Shown one piece after another: positions 41,373 to 49,679 of a stretch of 49,679 nucleotides of DNA (positions are counted from its first letter, which is position 1; each line of letters opens with the position of its first letter). Below the pieces are notes generated by a model. The model worked only from the letters and a program-made list of their open reading frames with translations. It was not told the DNA's origin and ran no database searches. Made by a program: the position numbers and the translations under genes. Origin of the DNA: Nitrospinaceae bacterium UBA3496 (lineage in GTDB: Bacteria; UBA8248); NCBI GenBank assembly GCA_002377645.1, contig DFQF01000016.1:1-49679 (forward strand). Reading direction: 5' to 3'.

Positions 41373-42335
41373 TTGAAAGGTAAGAAATACAGTCTGTTTT
41401 TGGTTCCACATGACGAAGTCAGTACGCACAAACTCATAGATATATCTCAAAAACTTTCTAGCTTTCGAAGGTTTAATCTGAGTTCTTTGGGTGTCTTCAC
41501 CTTTATGTCTATCTTTGTATTCTTGTGTTTGCTCTCTGTTTATTTGTTGTTTGATAGAAACCAGTTAACAAATCAATTAAGTAAGATTCCATCACTGGAA
41601 AATCGTGTTAGTTCCCAAGCAGAAGTTATCGAAAATTTTGGAAAGAAATTTTCCAAAGTCAATAAAAATTTAAATCAACTCTCTTTGCTTGAACGAAAAT
41701 TAAGAATGATGGCTTCTATGCGACACTCTCAACAGGATCTTGAATTGCCAATAGGCGGAATTACTCAGGATAATTTTACAAAAAAAACAAGGTATCTAAC
41801 TGATAGGGAGAAAAAACTATTTCGAAGAATCACGAGGCAGTCTATAGATACTGAAAGAAAAAGTGTTTTAAAAAATAAATCACTGTCTCAAATTCTAAGA
41901 GTTTTTGAAAAAAATCGATTTCGTTTAGCACATACTCCATCGATTATTCCTGCAAGAGGTTGGATAACTTCAGGCTATGGTTATCGAATTTCACCTTTCA
42001 CCTCAAGGAGGGAGTTTCATAAAGGTGTAGATATTTATGCAAGGCTAGGTGCCCCCATTCTTGCACCTGCAGATGGAATAGTTATCGCGTCTTCTAGAGA
42101 TGCTAGTTACGGAAATTATGTGAAAATCAGACATTTGCCTGGGATTGTTACAAAGTATGCCCACAATCAAGTAAATTTAGTTCGTAAGGGTCAACGTGTG
42201 AGACGAGGAGAGTTAATCGCAAAGATTGGGAATACGGGAAGGTCTACAGGTCCACACCTTCATTACGAAGTAATAATAAAGCGAAAAGCTGTAAACCCCA
42301 TGATATATATCATTGATCAGTTCGCCCAGAAGTAA
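41373..42335 (+). CDS. M23-family envelope peptidase (LytM domain)
   Basis: 320 aa from TTG with AGGAG 5 bases ahead; the start KGKKYSLFLVPHDE matches what I recall of relatives. A single helix at residues 40-60 anchors it in the inner membrane. Residues 62-110 look like a coiled coil, and the LytM domain lies at about 195-312. The metal ligands are H216, D220 (H-K-G-V-D) and H297 in H295-L-H297, with H264 as the extra catalytic His (YAHN). All are intact, so it should cut cross-bridges in peptidoglycan rather than act only as an activator. secA follows after a 90-base gap. Confidence 0.9.
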   Translation: MKGKKYSLFLVPHDEVSTHKLIDISQKLSSFRRFNLSSLGVFTFMSIFVFLCLLSVYLLFDRNQLTNQLSKIPSLENRVSSQAEVIENFGKKFSKVNKNLNQLSLLERKLRMMASMRHSQQDLELPIGGITQDNFTKKTRYLTDREKKLFRRITRQSIDTERKSVLKNKSLSQILRVFEKNRFRLAHTPSIIPARGWITSGYGYRISPFTSRREFHKGVDIYARLGAPILAPADGIVIASSRDASYGNYVKIRHLPGIVTKYAHNQVNLVRKGQRVRRGELIAKIGNTGRSTGPHLHYEVIIKRKAVNPMIYIIDQFAQK

Positions 42336-42425
42336 CAATCGCTTCAACTCTATGATAAAATCATCTTTTATGTATTAATTTTTAAACTTTTGTTTCGACA
42401 TTAAGAAACCGAGGAACTTGTAAAG

Positions 42426-45233
42426 ATGGCAATAACTTTTTTAGAAAAAAGCTTGTCTGCAATTAAGACAATTGTTGGATCGGCTAATGATAGAGAAATT
42501 AAGAAACTTCAGCCTATGGTTGAATCTATAACTTCGCTAGAAGAAAAATTGATTGGATTTACTAACTCTGAACTTCAGGAACAAACCCAAATTCTAAAAA
42601 ATAGAGTGAAAGAAGGCGAAAGTTTGGAAGATCTTCTTGTTGAATCTTTCGCTTTGGTAAGGGAAGCAGGCAAAAGGGTCCTTCAAATGAGACATTTTGA
42701 TGTTCAGCTTGTTGGTGGGATTGTTCTTCATAGAGGAAAAATCTCTGAAATGAAAACAGGAGAAGGTAAGACTCTTGTCGCTACTCTTCCAGCTTTCTTG
42801 AATGCATTGGCTGGAAAAGGAGTGCATATTGTAACAGTTAATGACTATTTGGCTAAACGTGACTCTGAATGGATGGGACAAGTTTTCAGATTTCTTGGTC
42901 TTACCGTTGGGTGTATACAACATTCCATGGATGACGAAGAAAGAAGAGAAGCATATTTGTGTGATATTACTTATGGCACAAATAATGAATTTGGTTTTGA
43001 TTATCTTAGAGATAATATGAAGTTTGAAAGAGGTAGTAGGGTACAAAGGGACTTGTCTTTTGCAATTGTTGATGAAGTTGATAGCATTCTAATTGATGAA
43101 GCTAGGACTCCATTGATAATTAGTGGTCCAGCAGAGGAAGCTACTAAATTATATCTTTCCGTTAATAGAATTATTAAAAGACTACTTCAGGAAGAAGATC
43201 AAGAGAGTCAATCAGAGCCTAGTGAAGAAGCTTATGTAGAAGGTGGCAAAGACGTAATTAGCAAAAAACAATATAAGTACTTAATTGTTGACGAGAAATC
43301 TAGAACGGTAAATTTGAAAGAAAAGGGTGGAGTTGAGGCAGAGAAAATCTTAATTTCTGCGGGAATTTTAGATGAAGGAAAGAGTTTGTATGATATGGAA
43401 AGCATTTCTGTTTTACATCATGTTGAACAATCGCTTAAAGCGCATATCATTTTTACAAAAGATATAGATTACGTAGTCAAAGATGGACAAGTAATTATTG
43501 TTGACGAGTTTACTGGTCGCCTTACGCCAGGTAGGAGGTTTGGTGATGGACTTCATCAAGCATTAGAGGCGAAAGAAAAAGTTGAAGTCCAAGAAGAAAA
43601 TGTAACTCTTGCAACTATTACTTTTCAGAACTATTTTCGTCTTTATGAAAAGTTGTCTGGGATGACGGGTACTGCAGATACAGAGGCAAAGGAATTTAAA
43701 GAAATCTACAATCTAGATGTCGTTGTCATACCTACCAATAAAACCTTGATTCGAATAGAACATCCTGATGTGATCTATAAGACTGAAAATGAAAAAATGA
43801 ACGCAGTAGTGGAGGAACTTTCTGAATGTTACAAATCAGGAAGACCAGTCTTAGTCGGAACAATAAATATAGACAAAAGTGAGCAACTTTCGAAGGTCCT
43901 CAAAAAGAGGGGCGTGCCGCATCATATTTTAAATGCGAAACATCATGCCCATGAAGCTGAAATTATTGCCCAGGCAGGAAGAAAATCTGCAATAACTATT
44001 TCCACTAATATGGCAGGTAGGGGAACAGATATTCTTTTGGGCGGCAATCCAGAATTCCTGTTAAATAACTCAAAGAAAAAAGATGTCTCCGAGAATCATG
44101 ATTTGCTTGAAGAGTATACTAAGCAGTGTGAAGCAGAACGCGAAGAAGTGATTGCTTTAGGAGGTCTTCATGTACTTGCTACTGAAAGACATGAAAGTAG
44201 GAGAATCGATAATCAGTTGCGAGGACGGTCAGGGAGACAGGGAGATCCTGGTAGTTCTAGATTTTATCTCTCTTTAGAGGATGATTTGCTTCGTATTTTT
44301 GGTTCTGATCGAATAAAAGGTTTGATGGAGAAATTGGGGATGGAAGAAGGTGTGCCAATTGAGGCGAAAATGGTCACACGTTCGATAGAAGGTGCCCAAA
44401 AGCGTGTTGAGTCTCATCATTTTGAGATGAGAAAGAATATTTTAGAATACGATGATGTAATGAATATGCAACGAGACGTTATTTATTCCTTGAGAAGAAC
44501 TATGCTTGATGGTGAAGATATCACTGAGCAAATAAAAGAAATGGTTAAGAATGTGCTGGATGGAATTTTAGATTCATTTTTCCCAGAATCTGTTCACTTC
44601 GAAGAATGGGATATGGATTCTTTTAAGACGAGCATAGAATCTCAATTTAGTATTCGTTCAAATGTAAATGGATATCAGATTTCGTTTGAGAAAAATGAAT
44701 GTGTATTAAATTTAGAAGATGAAACATTAGAAGAGATTAGAGAAAAGGTTCATTCGTTAGTTATGGATATTCTTCATAATAAGTATTCTCATTTAGGTGA
44801 AGAGATGTTCCAAGAATGGCAGATGATGGTTTATCTGCAAATCTTAGATTCTCATTGGAAAGAGCATTTGACGAACATAGATCATTTGAAAGAAGGAATT
44901 GGCCTCAGAGGTTATGCACAAGTGAATCCTTTAAATGAATATAAAAAAGAAGCTTATCAAATGTTTGAGGAACTTACTGAAAAAATTGAGGTAGATACGG
45001 TAATGTATTTATATCGATTAGATGTTTCTGAAGACGGTGAACTCCTGACAAAACAAGATGAAAGTCAGGAACTTGTTTATACCCATCAAGAAGTTACCGG
45101 TTTTGATGATGTTTCTGAAGATTCATCAGTTCAAACTATGACTCCTGTTAGAAGAAGTGATCCTAAAGTAGGAAGGAATTCTCCTTGTCCTTGTGGTAGC
45201 GGAAAAAAATATAAATTTTGTTGTGGAAAATAG
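42426..45233 (+). CDS. secA: Protein translocase ATPase SecA
   Basis: 935 aa, complete. Motor of the Sec pathway at the inner membrane with SecYEG. Walker A is M-K-T-G-E-G-K115-T116; [15 protein letters not shown] is the DEAD-like Walker B region; [35 protein letters not shown] and the helical scaffold follow. The insert SGPAEEATK is typical. The carboxyl end RNSPC921-PC923-GSGKKYKFC932-C933-GK is the SEC-C zinc motif that binds SecB or lipids. The site GAGGA is 12 bases before the ATG, so spacing is long. No secB is near. Confidence 0.98.
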   Translation: MAITFLEKSLSAIKTIVGSANDREIKKLQPMVESITSLEEKLIGFTNSELQEQTQILKNRVKEGESLEDLLVESFALVREAGKRVLQMRHFDVQLVGGIVLHRGKISEMKTGEGKTLVATLPAFLNALAGKGVHIVTVNDYLAKRDSEWMGQVFRFLGLTVGCIQHSMDDEERREAYLCDITYGTNNEFGFDYLRDNMKFERGSRVQRDLSFAIVDEVDSILIDEARTPLIISGPAEEATKLYLSVNRIIKRLLQEEDQESQSEPSEEAYVEGGKDVISKKQYKYLIVDEKSRTVNLKEKGGVEAEKILISAGILDEGKSLYDMESISVLHHVEQSLKAHIIFTKDIDYVVKDGQVIIVDEFTGRLTPGRRFGDGLHQALEAKEKVEVQEENVTLATITFQNYFRLYEKLSGMTGTADTEAKEFKEIYNLDVVVIPTNKTLIRIEHPDVIYKTENEKMNAVVEELSECYKSGRPVLVGTINIDKSEQLSKVLKKRGVPHHILNAKHHAHEAEIIAQAGRKSAITISTNMAGRGTDILLGGNPEFLLNNSKKKDVSENHDLLEEYTKQCEAEREEVIALGGLHVLATERHESRRIDNQLRGRSGRQGDPGSSRFYLSLEDDLLRIFGSDRIKGLMEKLGMEEGVPIEAKMVTRSIEGAQKRVESHHFEMRKNILEYDDVMNMQRDVIYSLRRTMLDGEDITEQIKEMVKNVLDGILDSFFPESVHFEEWDMDSFKTSIESQFSIRSNVNGYQISFEKNECVLNLEDETLEEIREKVHSLVMDILHNKYSHLGEEMFQEWQMMVYLQILDSHWKEHLTNIDHLKEGIGLRGYAQVNPLNEYKKEAYQMFEELTEKIEVDTVMYLYRLDVSEDGELLTKQDESQELVYTHQEVTGFDDVSEDSSVQTMTPVRRSDPKVGRNSPCPCGSGKKYKFCCGK

Positions 45234-45282
45234 CACTGAAAATCGTATTTAGCATATTTGTCTAATTTGGAGCGTTTTTTTT

Positions 45283-46296
45283 ATGCAATTTGGTCTTATG
45301 TTGCGTTCACAATATCCAAAAGAAGATAATTTGAAAGATTGTTTTTCAAATATATTAGAGCAAGTAGTTAAAGCAGAAAAACTCGGATTCTCTTCGATTA
45401 CAAAGGGTTCTCATTATAGTACGTTTCCCTTCAATTCATTCCAGCAGATACCATTTCTAGCAAGAATTGCTGCAGAAGTTCCTACTATGAGATTAAATGC
45501 AGGAATTGTTTTGTTGCCTCTTCATAAGCCTTTAGATATTGCTGAACAGATTGCTACTCTCGATGTTATAACAAATGGAAAAATAATATTAGGAGCTGGT
45601 TTAGGTTATAGAGATGTGGAATTTAAAGCTTTTGGCACTTCTAAAAAAGATCGAGTCAAGAGGTTAGAAGAAAACCTTATTGCTATTAAAAGGTTATGGA
45701 CTGAGGAAAAAGTTTCTATGGTGGCAAGTCATTTTACACTTGAAGAAGCTTCTTGCACTCCTAGTCCTTTACAAGATCCTCACCCTCCTATTTGGATTGG
45801 TGCGAATAGTGATGCAGGAATTAAAAGAGCAGCAAAATTTGGTGATAGTTATTATATAAACCCCCATAATCGAATAGAAACAACAAAGAGGCAATTAGAA
45901 TTGTATAAAGAGGAATTAGTTAAGCTGAATAAACCATTTCCTGAAGAATTGCCTATGAGAAGAGAAGTTTTTGTTGCAGAAAATTTTGACAAAGCATTTT
46001 CTTTATGTCGTCCTTATCTAGAAACAAAATATGGATCCTATCATAATTGGGGGCAGGATAATGCTATGCCTGAAGGTGATAATGACTTGTCCCTTGATTT
46101 TGAAGAATTATTAGAAGACAGGTTTATTATTGGTGGTCCAAATGAAGTTGCAGAGAAAATTCTTGAATTATTTTTTCTAGGAGTTAATCACTTGATTGTA
46201 AGTATAGAATGGCCAGGGATGCCTCAAGGTCTTGTGCTAGATACCATGGATTTGCTAGCTACGGAAGTTTTTCCGTTAGTTCGTAATAGAATATAA
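45283..46296 (+). CDS. LLM-class flavin-dependent oxidoreductase
   Basis: 337 aa luciferase-like TIM barrel. Typical stretches are FGLMLRSQYP, PLHKPLDIAEQIATLDVITNGKIILGAGLGYRDVEFKAFGT, KDRVKRLEENLIAIKRLW and HPPIWIGANSDAGIKRAAKFGD. This is the group that uses FMNH2 or F420 for monooxygenation, for example of alkanesulfonates or long-chain compounds. GGAG lies 9 bases before the ATG. The MmgE/PrpD gene follows after 28 bases. No flavin reductase gene is adjacent, although the PPOX proteins of the window might supply reduced cofactor (inference). Confidence 0.9.
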   Translation: MQFGLMLRSQYPKEDNLKDCFSNILEQVVKAEKLGFSSITKGSHYSTFPFNSFQQIPFLARIAAEVPTMRLNAGIVLLPLHKPLDIAEQIATLDVITNGKIILGAGLGYRDVEFKAFGTSKKDRVKRLEENLIAIKRLWTEEKVSMVASHFTLEEASCTPSPLQDPHPPIWIGANSDAGIKRAAKFGDSYYINPHNRIETTKRQLELYKEELVKLNKPFPEELPMRREVFVAENFDKAFSLCRPYLETKYGSYHNWGQDNAMPEGDNDLSLDFEELLEDRFIIGGPNEVAEKILELFFLGVNHLIVSIEWPGMPQGLVLDTMDLLATEVFPLVRNRI

Positions 46297-46324
46297 TAAT
46301 TTATCTTTTAAAGGAAATTTTTAA

Positions 46325-47728
46325 ATGCTTTCTGCTACAGAAATAATAGTTGATCATGCTAAAAAAACTAAATTCGAAGATATTCCAAAAGAAGTAGTTG
46401 AGAAAACCAAATTCTTGCTTTTAGATGCTTTGGGCATTGCTATTGCGTCAACAACCCTCCCAGTAAGTAATCAAGTAAAAGAAATGGTTTTTAGGATTCT
46501 GGGGATACAATCTCGAGATTTGACGAATAGATTTGATTCTGGTTGTACGGTTATTGGGGAAAAAAATATTATGCCTATCACCCAGGCTGCATTAATAAAT
46601 GGTTCTCTAATACATTCTCTTGACTATGATGACACACATACTAAGTCAGTTATTCATAATTGTGCACCTTTAGTTCCATCTGCATTGTCAGGTGCTGAGT
46701 TGTTCCAAGCTAGTGCAAAAGATTTCTTAAAATCAATAATACTTGGTTTTGAATTTCAAATTCGTATAGGACTCGTTGCTCCAGGATCTTTCCATGCACG
46801 TGGTTTTCATATGACAAGCATAGCTGGCACTTTTGGTTCTTCTTTGGTTTTCGGTTTACTTGGAAATTTCAGTCATAAAGCTATTGTTTCTGCTCTAGGA
46901 ATATGCGGAAGTATGACTTCGGGGCTTTTTGAGTATTTAGAAGATGGTAGTCCAGTTAAAGTTGTTCATCCTGGATGGGCTTCTCAAAGTGGTATTGTAG
47001 CTTCTTTACTTGCAAATGAAGGTTTTGGTGGTCCGAGTTCTATATTGGAAGGTCGTTTTGGTTTGTATAACAGCCATATCCACGGAGAAAGTTTTGATGT
47101 TGGAATTTTAACATCTCAATTAGGAGAAAAATGGGAAACACTAGATATTGCATACAAGCCTTATCCATGTGGACATGTGATACATGCATTTCTGGATGCC
47201 GCTAAGAGGATTTATTCTAGTGATAATTATTCTGTGAATAGTATAAAGAGTATTAAATGTATTGCTGCAAAAGGGGCTATAGATTTAGTGTTAGACCCTT
47301 TAGATGCAAAGAAAATTCCTCGTTCCTCGTATGATGCTAAATTTTCATTGCCGTATTGTATCGCTAGTATTTTAGTTCGTGGAACTTGTAATGTAGAAGA
47401 TTTTAGTGATGAGGCAATCAATGATTCCGAGGTTTTGAAGGTGGCGTCTTTGGTTGATTATGAAGAAGACCCTTCACAAGATTTTCCTAATTTTTTTCCT
47501 GGCTCTGTTGAAATAATTTTTGATAGTGGGGATAGAGCAATAGAACATGAGAAATTTCAACGTGGTTGTTTGGAAAATCCTATGAGTGAAAATGATATTC
47601 GCAAGAAATTTATGGATAATTCTACTATGGTGTTTGATCAAGAAATTGCGCAACAATTATTTGATAACGTTATGGGATTGGAAGAATCTAAAAATGTGAA
47701 TTCCTTGACAGAGATGCTTAAGTTTTAA
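46325..47728 (+). CDS. MmgE/PrpD-family protein
   Basis: 467 aa, usual length. PrpD is 2-methylcitrate dehydratase and MmgE/CAD relatives include itaconate decarboxylase. Family stretches: DALGIAIASTT, ALINGSLIHSLDYDDTHTKSVIHNCAPLVPSAL, GYKPYPCGHVIHAFLDAAKRI, and KIPRSSYDAKFSLPYCIA. LDYDD is a conserved acidic loop near the active site. prpB, prpC and acnD are not adjacent, so it may act on another tricarboxylate. AAGGAA lies before the ATG. The last gene of the plus-strand run, with a 40-base gap to the convergent ABC ATPase. Confidence 0.9.
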   Translation: MLSATEIIVDHAKKTKFEDIPKEVVEKTKFLLLDALGIAIASTTLPVSNQVKEMVFRILGIQSRDLTNRFDSGCTVIGEKNIMPITQAALINGSLIHSLDYDDTHTKSVIHNCAPLVPSALSGAELFQASAKDFLKSIILGFEFQIRIGLVAPGSFHARGFHMTSIAGTFGSSLVFGLLGNFSHKAIVSALGICGSMTSGLFEYLEDGSPVKVVHPGWASQSGIVASLLANEGFGGPSSILEGRFGLYNSHIHGESFDVGILTSQLGEKWETLDIAYKPYPCGHVIHAFLDAAKRIYSSDNYSVNSIKSIKCIAAKGAIDLVLDPLDAKKIPRSSYDAKFSLPYCIASILVRGTCNVEDFSDEAINDSEVLKVASLVDYEEDPSQDFPNFFPGSVEIIFDSGDRAIEHEKFQRGCLENPMSENDIRKKFMDNSTMVFDQEIAQQLFDNVMGLEESKNVNSLTEMLKF

Positions 47729-47744
47729 TGCTAGGATTATAAAG

Positions 47745-47758
47745 AAAAAGATCTTTTT
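47745..47758. terminator. Palindrome AAAAAGATCTTTTT in a convergent gap
   Basis: A perfect 14-base palindrome in the 40 bases between the MmgE/PrpD stop and the ABC ATPase stop, followed on the plus strand by another T and GTTT. It has no loop of its own and few G-C pairs, so a bidirectional terminator is only a guess from position. Confidence 0.3.
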
Positions 47759-47768
47759 TGTTTCTGTT

Positions 47769-48833
47769 TCAAGCATCTTCAATGACTGTTACAAAATCTG
47801 GAACAACTCTAAATCTTATGATTTCTCCTACGTTAACTCTTGCATTTGGGTGGGTGTGAATTTTGAGTTGTTGGCCGTTCCCAACTTCATTTAACAAGGT
47901 TACTTCTAGTAAAAGATGTGTTCCCGCATATTGTATTTTTTCAGTTCTAGCTTCAAATTCTCCTCGTTCATCAAGTGCAAAGCTTTCTGGCCTTATAGAA
48001 ATAAATGCATCTGTTCCAAAATCCAAGTTTCTCATAGAAAGACAGGGTATTGAACCGATATTTGTCATGACTTCATCATATCCTGGTTCTAAAACTATTC
48101 CAGATAAAATATTAGTTTCTCCTATAAAACGAGCAATAAAATCATTGGCAGGAAATTGATATATTTCTCTAGGTGAACCAGATTGTTCAATTCTTCCATT
48201 CCTCATAATATGAACCTTATCTGCAGTTTGAAGTGCTTCTTGAGGATCGTGAGTCACTATAATTGTAGTTACCTCTAATGATTTGAGTATAGCAATAGTT
48301 TGTTCCCTTATTTCACTCCTCAAGCTTATGTCTAATCCAGAAAATGGCTCGTCTAAAAGTATAAGTTTTGGTTTCCTTGCAAGAGCTCTGATTAAAGCGA
48401 TTCTCTGTTGTTGTCCACCTGAAAGCGTATGGGGAAAACGATTTTGAAATTCGTCAATTTTTGCCATAGACATCAATGAAAGTATTTCTGATTTTTGTTG
48501 TTCTGTAGGATTCTGAACTCCAAAAAAAATATTTTCTTTAACTGTTAGATGTGGAAAAAGTGCATAGTCTTGGAACATGATTCCTGTTTCTCTTTTTTCC
48601 GGAGGAATGTGCAATTTGGTTCTTTTGTCTGAAATTATTTTTCCGTCTATTTTGATTGTTCCCATATCTATTTCTTCTAAGCCAGCAATTAATTGCAACA
48701 AAGTAGTTTTACCGCAGCCAGATGGCCCAAGGAGACATGTGATTTCTCCTTGTTTTATTTGAAGAGAAATAGAATTGATGACTTTTTTTGTTTCATATGA
48801 AAAATCAATATTGTTTATTGAAAGGTATGACAT
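47769..48833 (-). CDS. ABC importer ATP-binding protein (FbpC/PotA type)
   Basis: 354 aa. Walker A G36-P-S-G-C-G-K-T-T, Q-loop MFQDYALFPHLT, signature LSGGQQQR, Walker B LILLDEPFSGLD and the switch His in IVTHD are all intact. After residue 235 a TOBE-type tail follows (FISIRPESFAL, IQYAGTHLLLEVTLL), typical of CUT1/iron/polyamine importers. The first base of its ATG is the last base of the permease stop (TAATG), so the two are translationally coupled. The substrate-binding protein gene must lie outside the window; iron(III), thiamine, phosphonate or polyamine are all possible. Confidence 0.93.
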   Translation of the reverse strand: MSYLSINNIDFSYETKKVINSISLQIKQGEITCLLGPSGCGKTTLLQLIAGLEEIDMGTIKIDGKIISDKRTKLHIPPEKRETGIMFQDYALFPHLTVKENIFFGVQNPTEQQKSEILSLMSMAKIDEFQNRFPHTLSGGQQQRIALIRALARKPKLILLDEPFSGLDISLRSEIREQTIAILKSLEVTTIIVTHDPQEALQTADKVHIMRNGRIEQSGSPREIYQFPANDFIARFIGETNILSGIVLEPGYDEVMTNIGSIPCLSMRNLDFGTDAFISIRPESFALDERGEFEARTEKIQYAGTHLLLEVTLLNEVGNGQQLKIHTHPNARVNVGEIIRFRVVPDFVTVIEDA

Positions 48834-49679
48834 TAGATTTCTTCTCCAATTTCATTGTTTCCAGAACTTATAATATTACTAAGAATGATTATTGGAATCA
48901 CGCCTGTTAGCACAATTGCCAGTGCACTTAAAGCACTTTCTTCAAATAACTCATCTGATGCAAATTGATAAACATTCGTTGAAAGAGTCTCAAAATTAAA
49001 GGGGCGAAGTATTAAAGTCATTGGCAACTCTTTCATGCAATCTACAAAAACAAGTATTGCAGATGCAAGCACTCCTTTTTTTATTATAGGAATGTGCACT
49101 TTGAAAAGAGTGTTTCTAGTATTCATTCCAAGAGTTCTAGATGCGAAATCCATATTAGGAGTGACCTTTGATAGACTAGACTCTATAGAACCGAATGAAA
49201 GAGCAAGGAAACGAACAGAATAAGCATAGATAATTACTACTAGTGTGCCGCTTAGTGAAATCTCAGTAGTCATTCCAAAAATAAAATTTAAAAACTCATC
49301 TACTTTTCCAAATGAGATAATTACACCTACGGCTAGTACAGAGCCAGGGATTGCATACCCTATTGAGGAGAATCTGATAAATCCTCTGACCAATCTATTT
49401 TTTCTTATCCTTTGTCCATATCCAAGAAAGATCGCAATGATGGTAGCAGTTATTGCGGATAGAGATGATAGGATAAAACTGTTCGACATAGTTTTTAAAA
49501 ATTCAAAATTGTTCCCTAAATCGTAAAAGATTAAGCTGTCTCTGGTTAGGACTAGGCATGGAAGAATAAAACCAAAAAAAATGGGAGTAATGCATACAAA
49601 GAAAGAGATAAAATTTTTGTAACCTTGCAACTGATATCTTCTTATAGGTTTCTTAGTTTTTGTGTTGTTTGAGAAATTT
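48833..49679 (-). CDS. ABC importer permease, amino end beyond the window
   Basis: The frame stays open to the last base, so the start is missing; at least 281 residues are visible. A TTG at 49630 is only an internal codon. The visible part begins with a basic stretch (TKTKKPIRRYQ) before about six helices. The EAA loop, ASRTLGMNTRNTLFKVHIPI, contacts the ATPase. This may be the second half of a fused FbpB-type permease or a single-domain permease with a basic amino end; the missing part would decide. Coupled to the ATPase gene downstream. Confidence 0.88.
   Translation of the reverse strand, partial: NFSNNTKTKKPIRRYQLQGYKNFISFFVCITPIFFGFILPCLVLTRDSLIFYDLGNNFEFLKTMSNSFILSSLSAITATIIAIFLGYGQRIRKNRLVRGFIRFSSIGYAIPGSVLAVGVIISFGKVDEFLNFIFGMTTEISLSGTLVVIIYAYSVRFLALSFGSIESSLSKVTPNMDFASRTLGMNTRNTLFKVHIPIIKKGVLASAILVFVDCMKELPMTLILRPFNFETLSTNVYQFASDELFEESALSALAIVLTGVIPIIILSNIISSGNNEIGEEI

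Noticed and set aside
42594..43046. A 150-codon open frame on the minus strand inside secA
   Set aside because: It is the reverse of a strongly conserved gene; no domain or ribosome site supports it.

Overview
This is a compact, strongly AT-rich stretch of a bacterial chromosome with about 53 protein genes. I see no rRNA, tRNA, CRISPR array, prophage or insertion sequence. SecA, Lgt, a lipobox lipoprotein and a periplasmic YceI protein point to an envelope-bearing, probably Gram-negative bacterium. The load of MFS and DMT transporters, cupins, CMD-like proteins, an enolase-superfamily enzyme, an FAH-family enzyme, an LLM flavoprotein and MmgE/PrpD suggests a free-living heterotroph living on diverse dissolved organic compounds. 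SecA reads to me as most like deltaproteobacterial or SAR324-type sequences, but that is an impression from memory and the lineage is unresolved.

Layout. 1-7.5 kb: a truncated DMT transporter, a fused double CMD protein, two OFA-like MFS transporters, a beta-lactamase-fold hydrolase, two cupins, a RidA protein and a PPOX-fold flavoprotein. 7.5-12.1 kb: three tandem paralogous 10-TM DMT transporters, all 294 aa, flanked by two exported Sel1-repeat proteins. 12.1-21.8 kb: mostly small enzymes (three cupins including a duplicated bicupin, an S15/CocE-type hydrolase, a VOC protein, YceI, a CMD protein, a PPOX protein, a CPA2 antiporter, NIPSNAP, a two-repeat barrel protein and a DUF2269/CopD-like membrane protein). 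21.9-26.2 kb, minus strand: ygfZ-DUF2203, then pckA-tautomerase-nitrilase-like. 26.3-32.6 kb: a plus-strand cassette (LVIVD propeller, 4-TM protein, exported degenerate amidohydrolase), then minus-strand polysaccharide deacetylase, MFS and amidase genes.

From 32.8 to 47.7 kb every gene is on the plus strand: moeA-mobA-ridA-lgt; then a catabolic set (cyclase-family hydrolase, acyl-CoA dehydrogenase, enolase-superfamily enzyme, FAH-family enzyme, CMD protein, SDR); then an M23 envelope peptidase, secA, an LLM monooxygenase and MmgE/PrpD. The right edge carries a minus-strand ABC importer (ATPase plus a permease cut by the window end).

The catabolic set is the best candidate for an undescribed pathway. 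Enolase-type dehydration, SDR oxidation and FAH-type hydrolysis of a diketo acid are the three steps of known non-phosphorylative sugar-acid routes, but the cyclase and acyl-CoA dehydrogenase do not belong to those routes. Several enzymes have substitutions at positions that are usually catalytic (nitrilase Lys to Arg, amidohydrolase DxHxH to DAHSQ, acyl-CoA dehydrogenase Glu to Asp). Many genes use TTG starts behind strong Shine-Dalgarno sites, and several convergent pairs overlap or abut at their stop codons.
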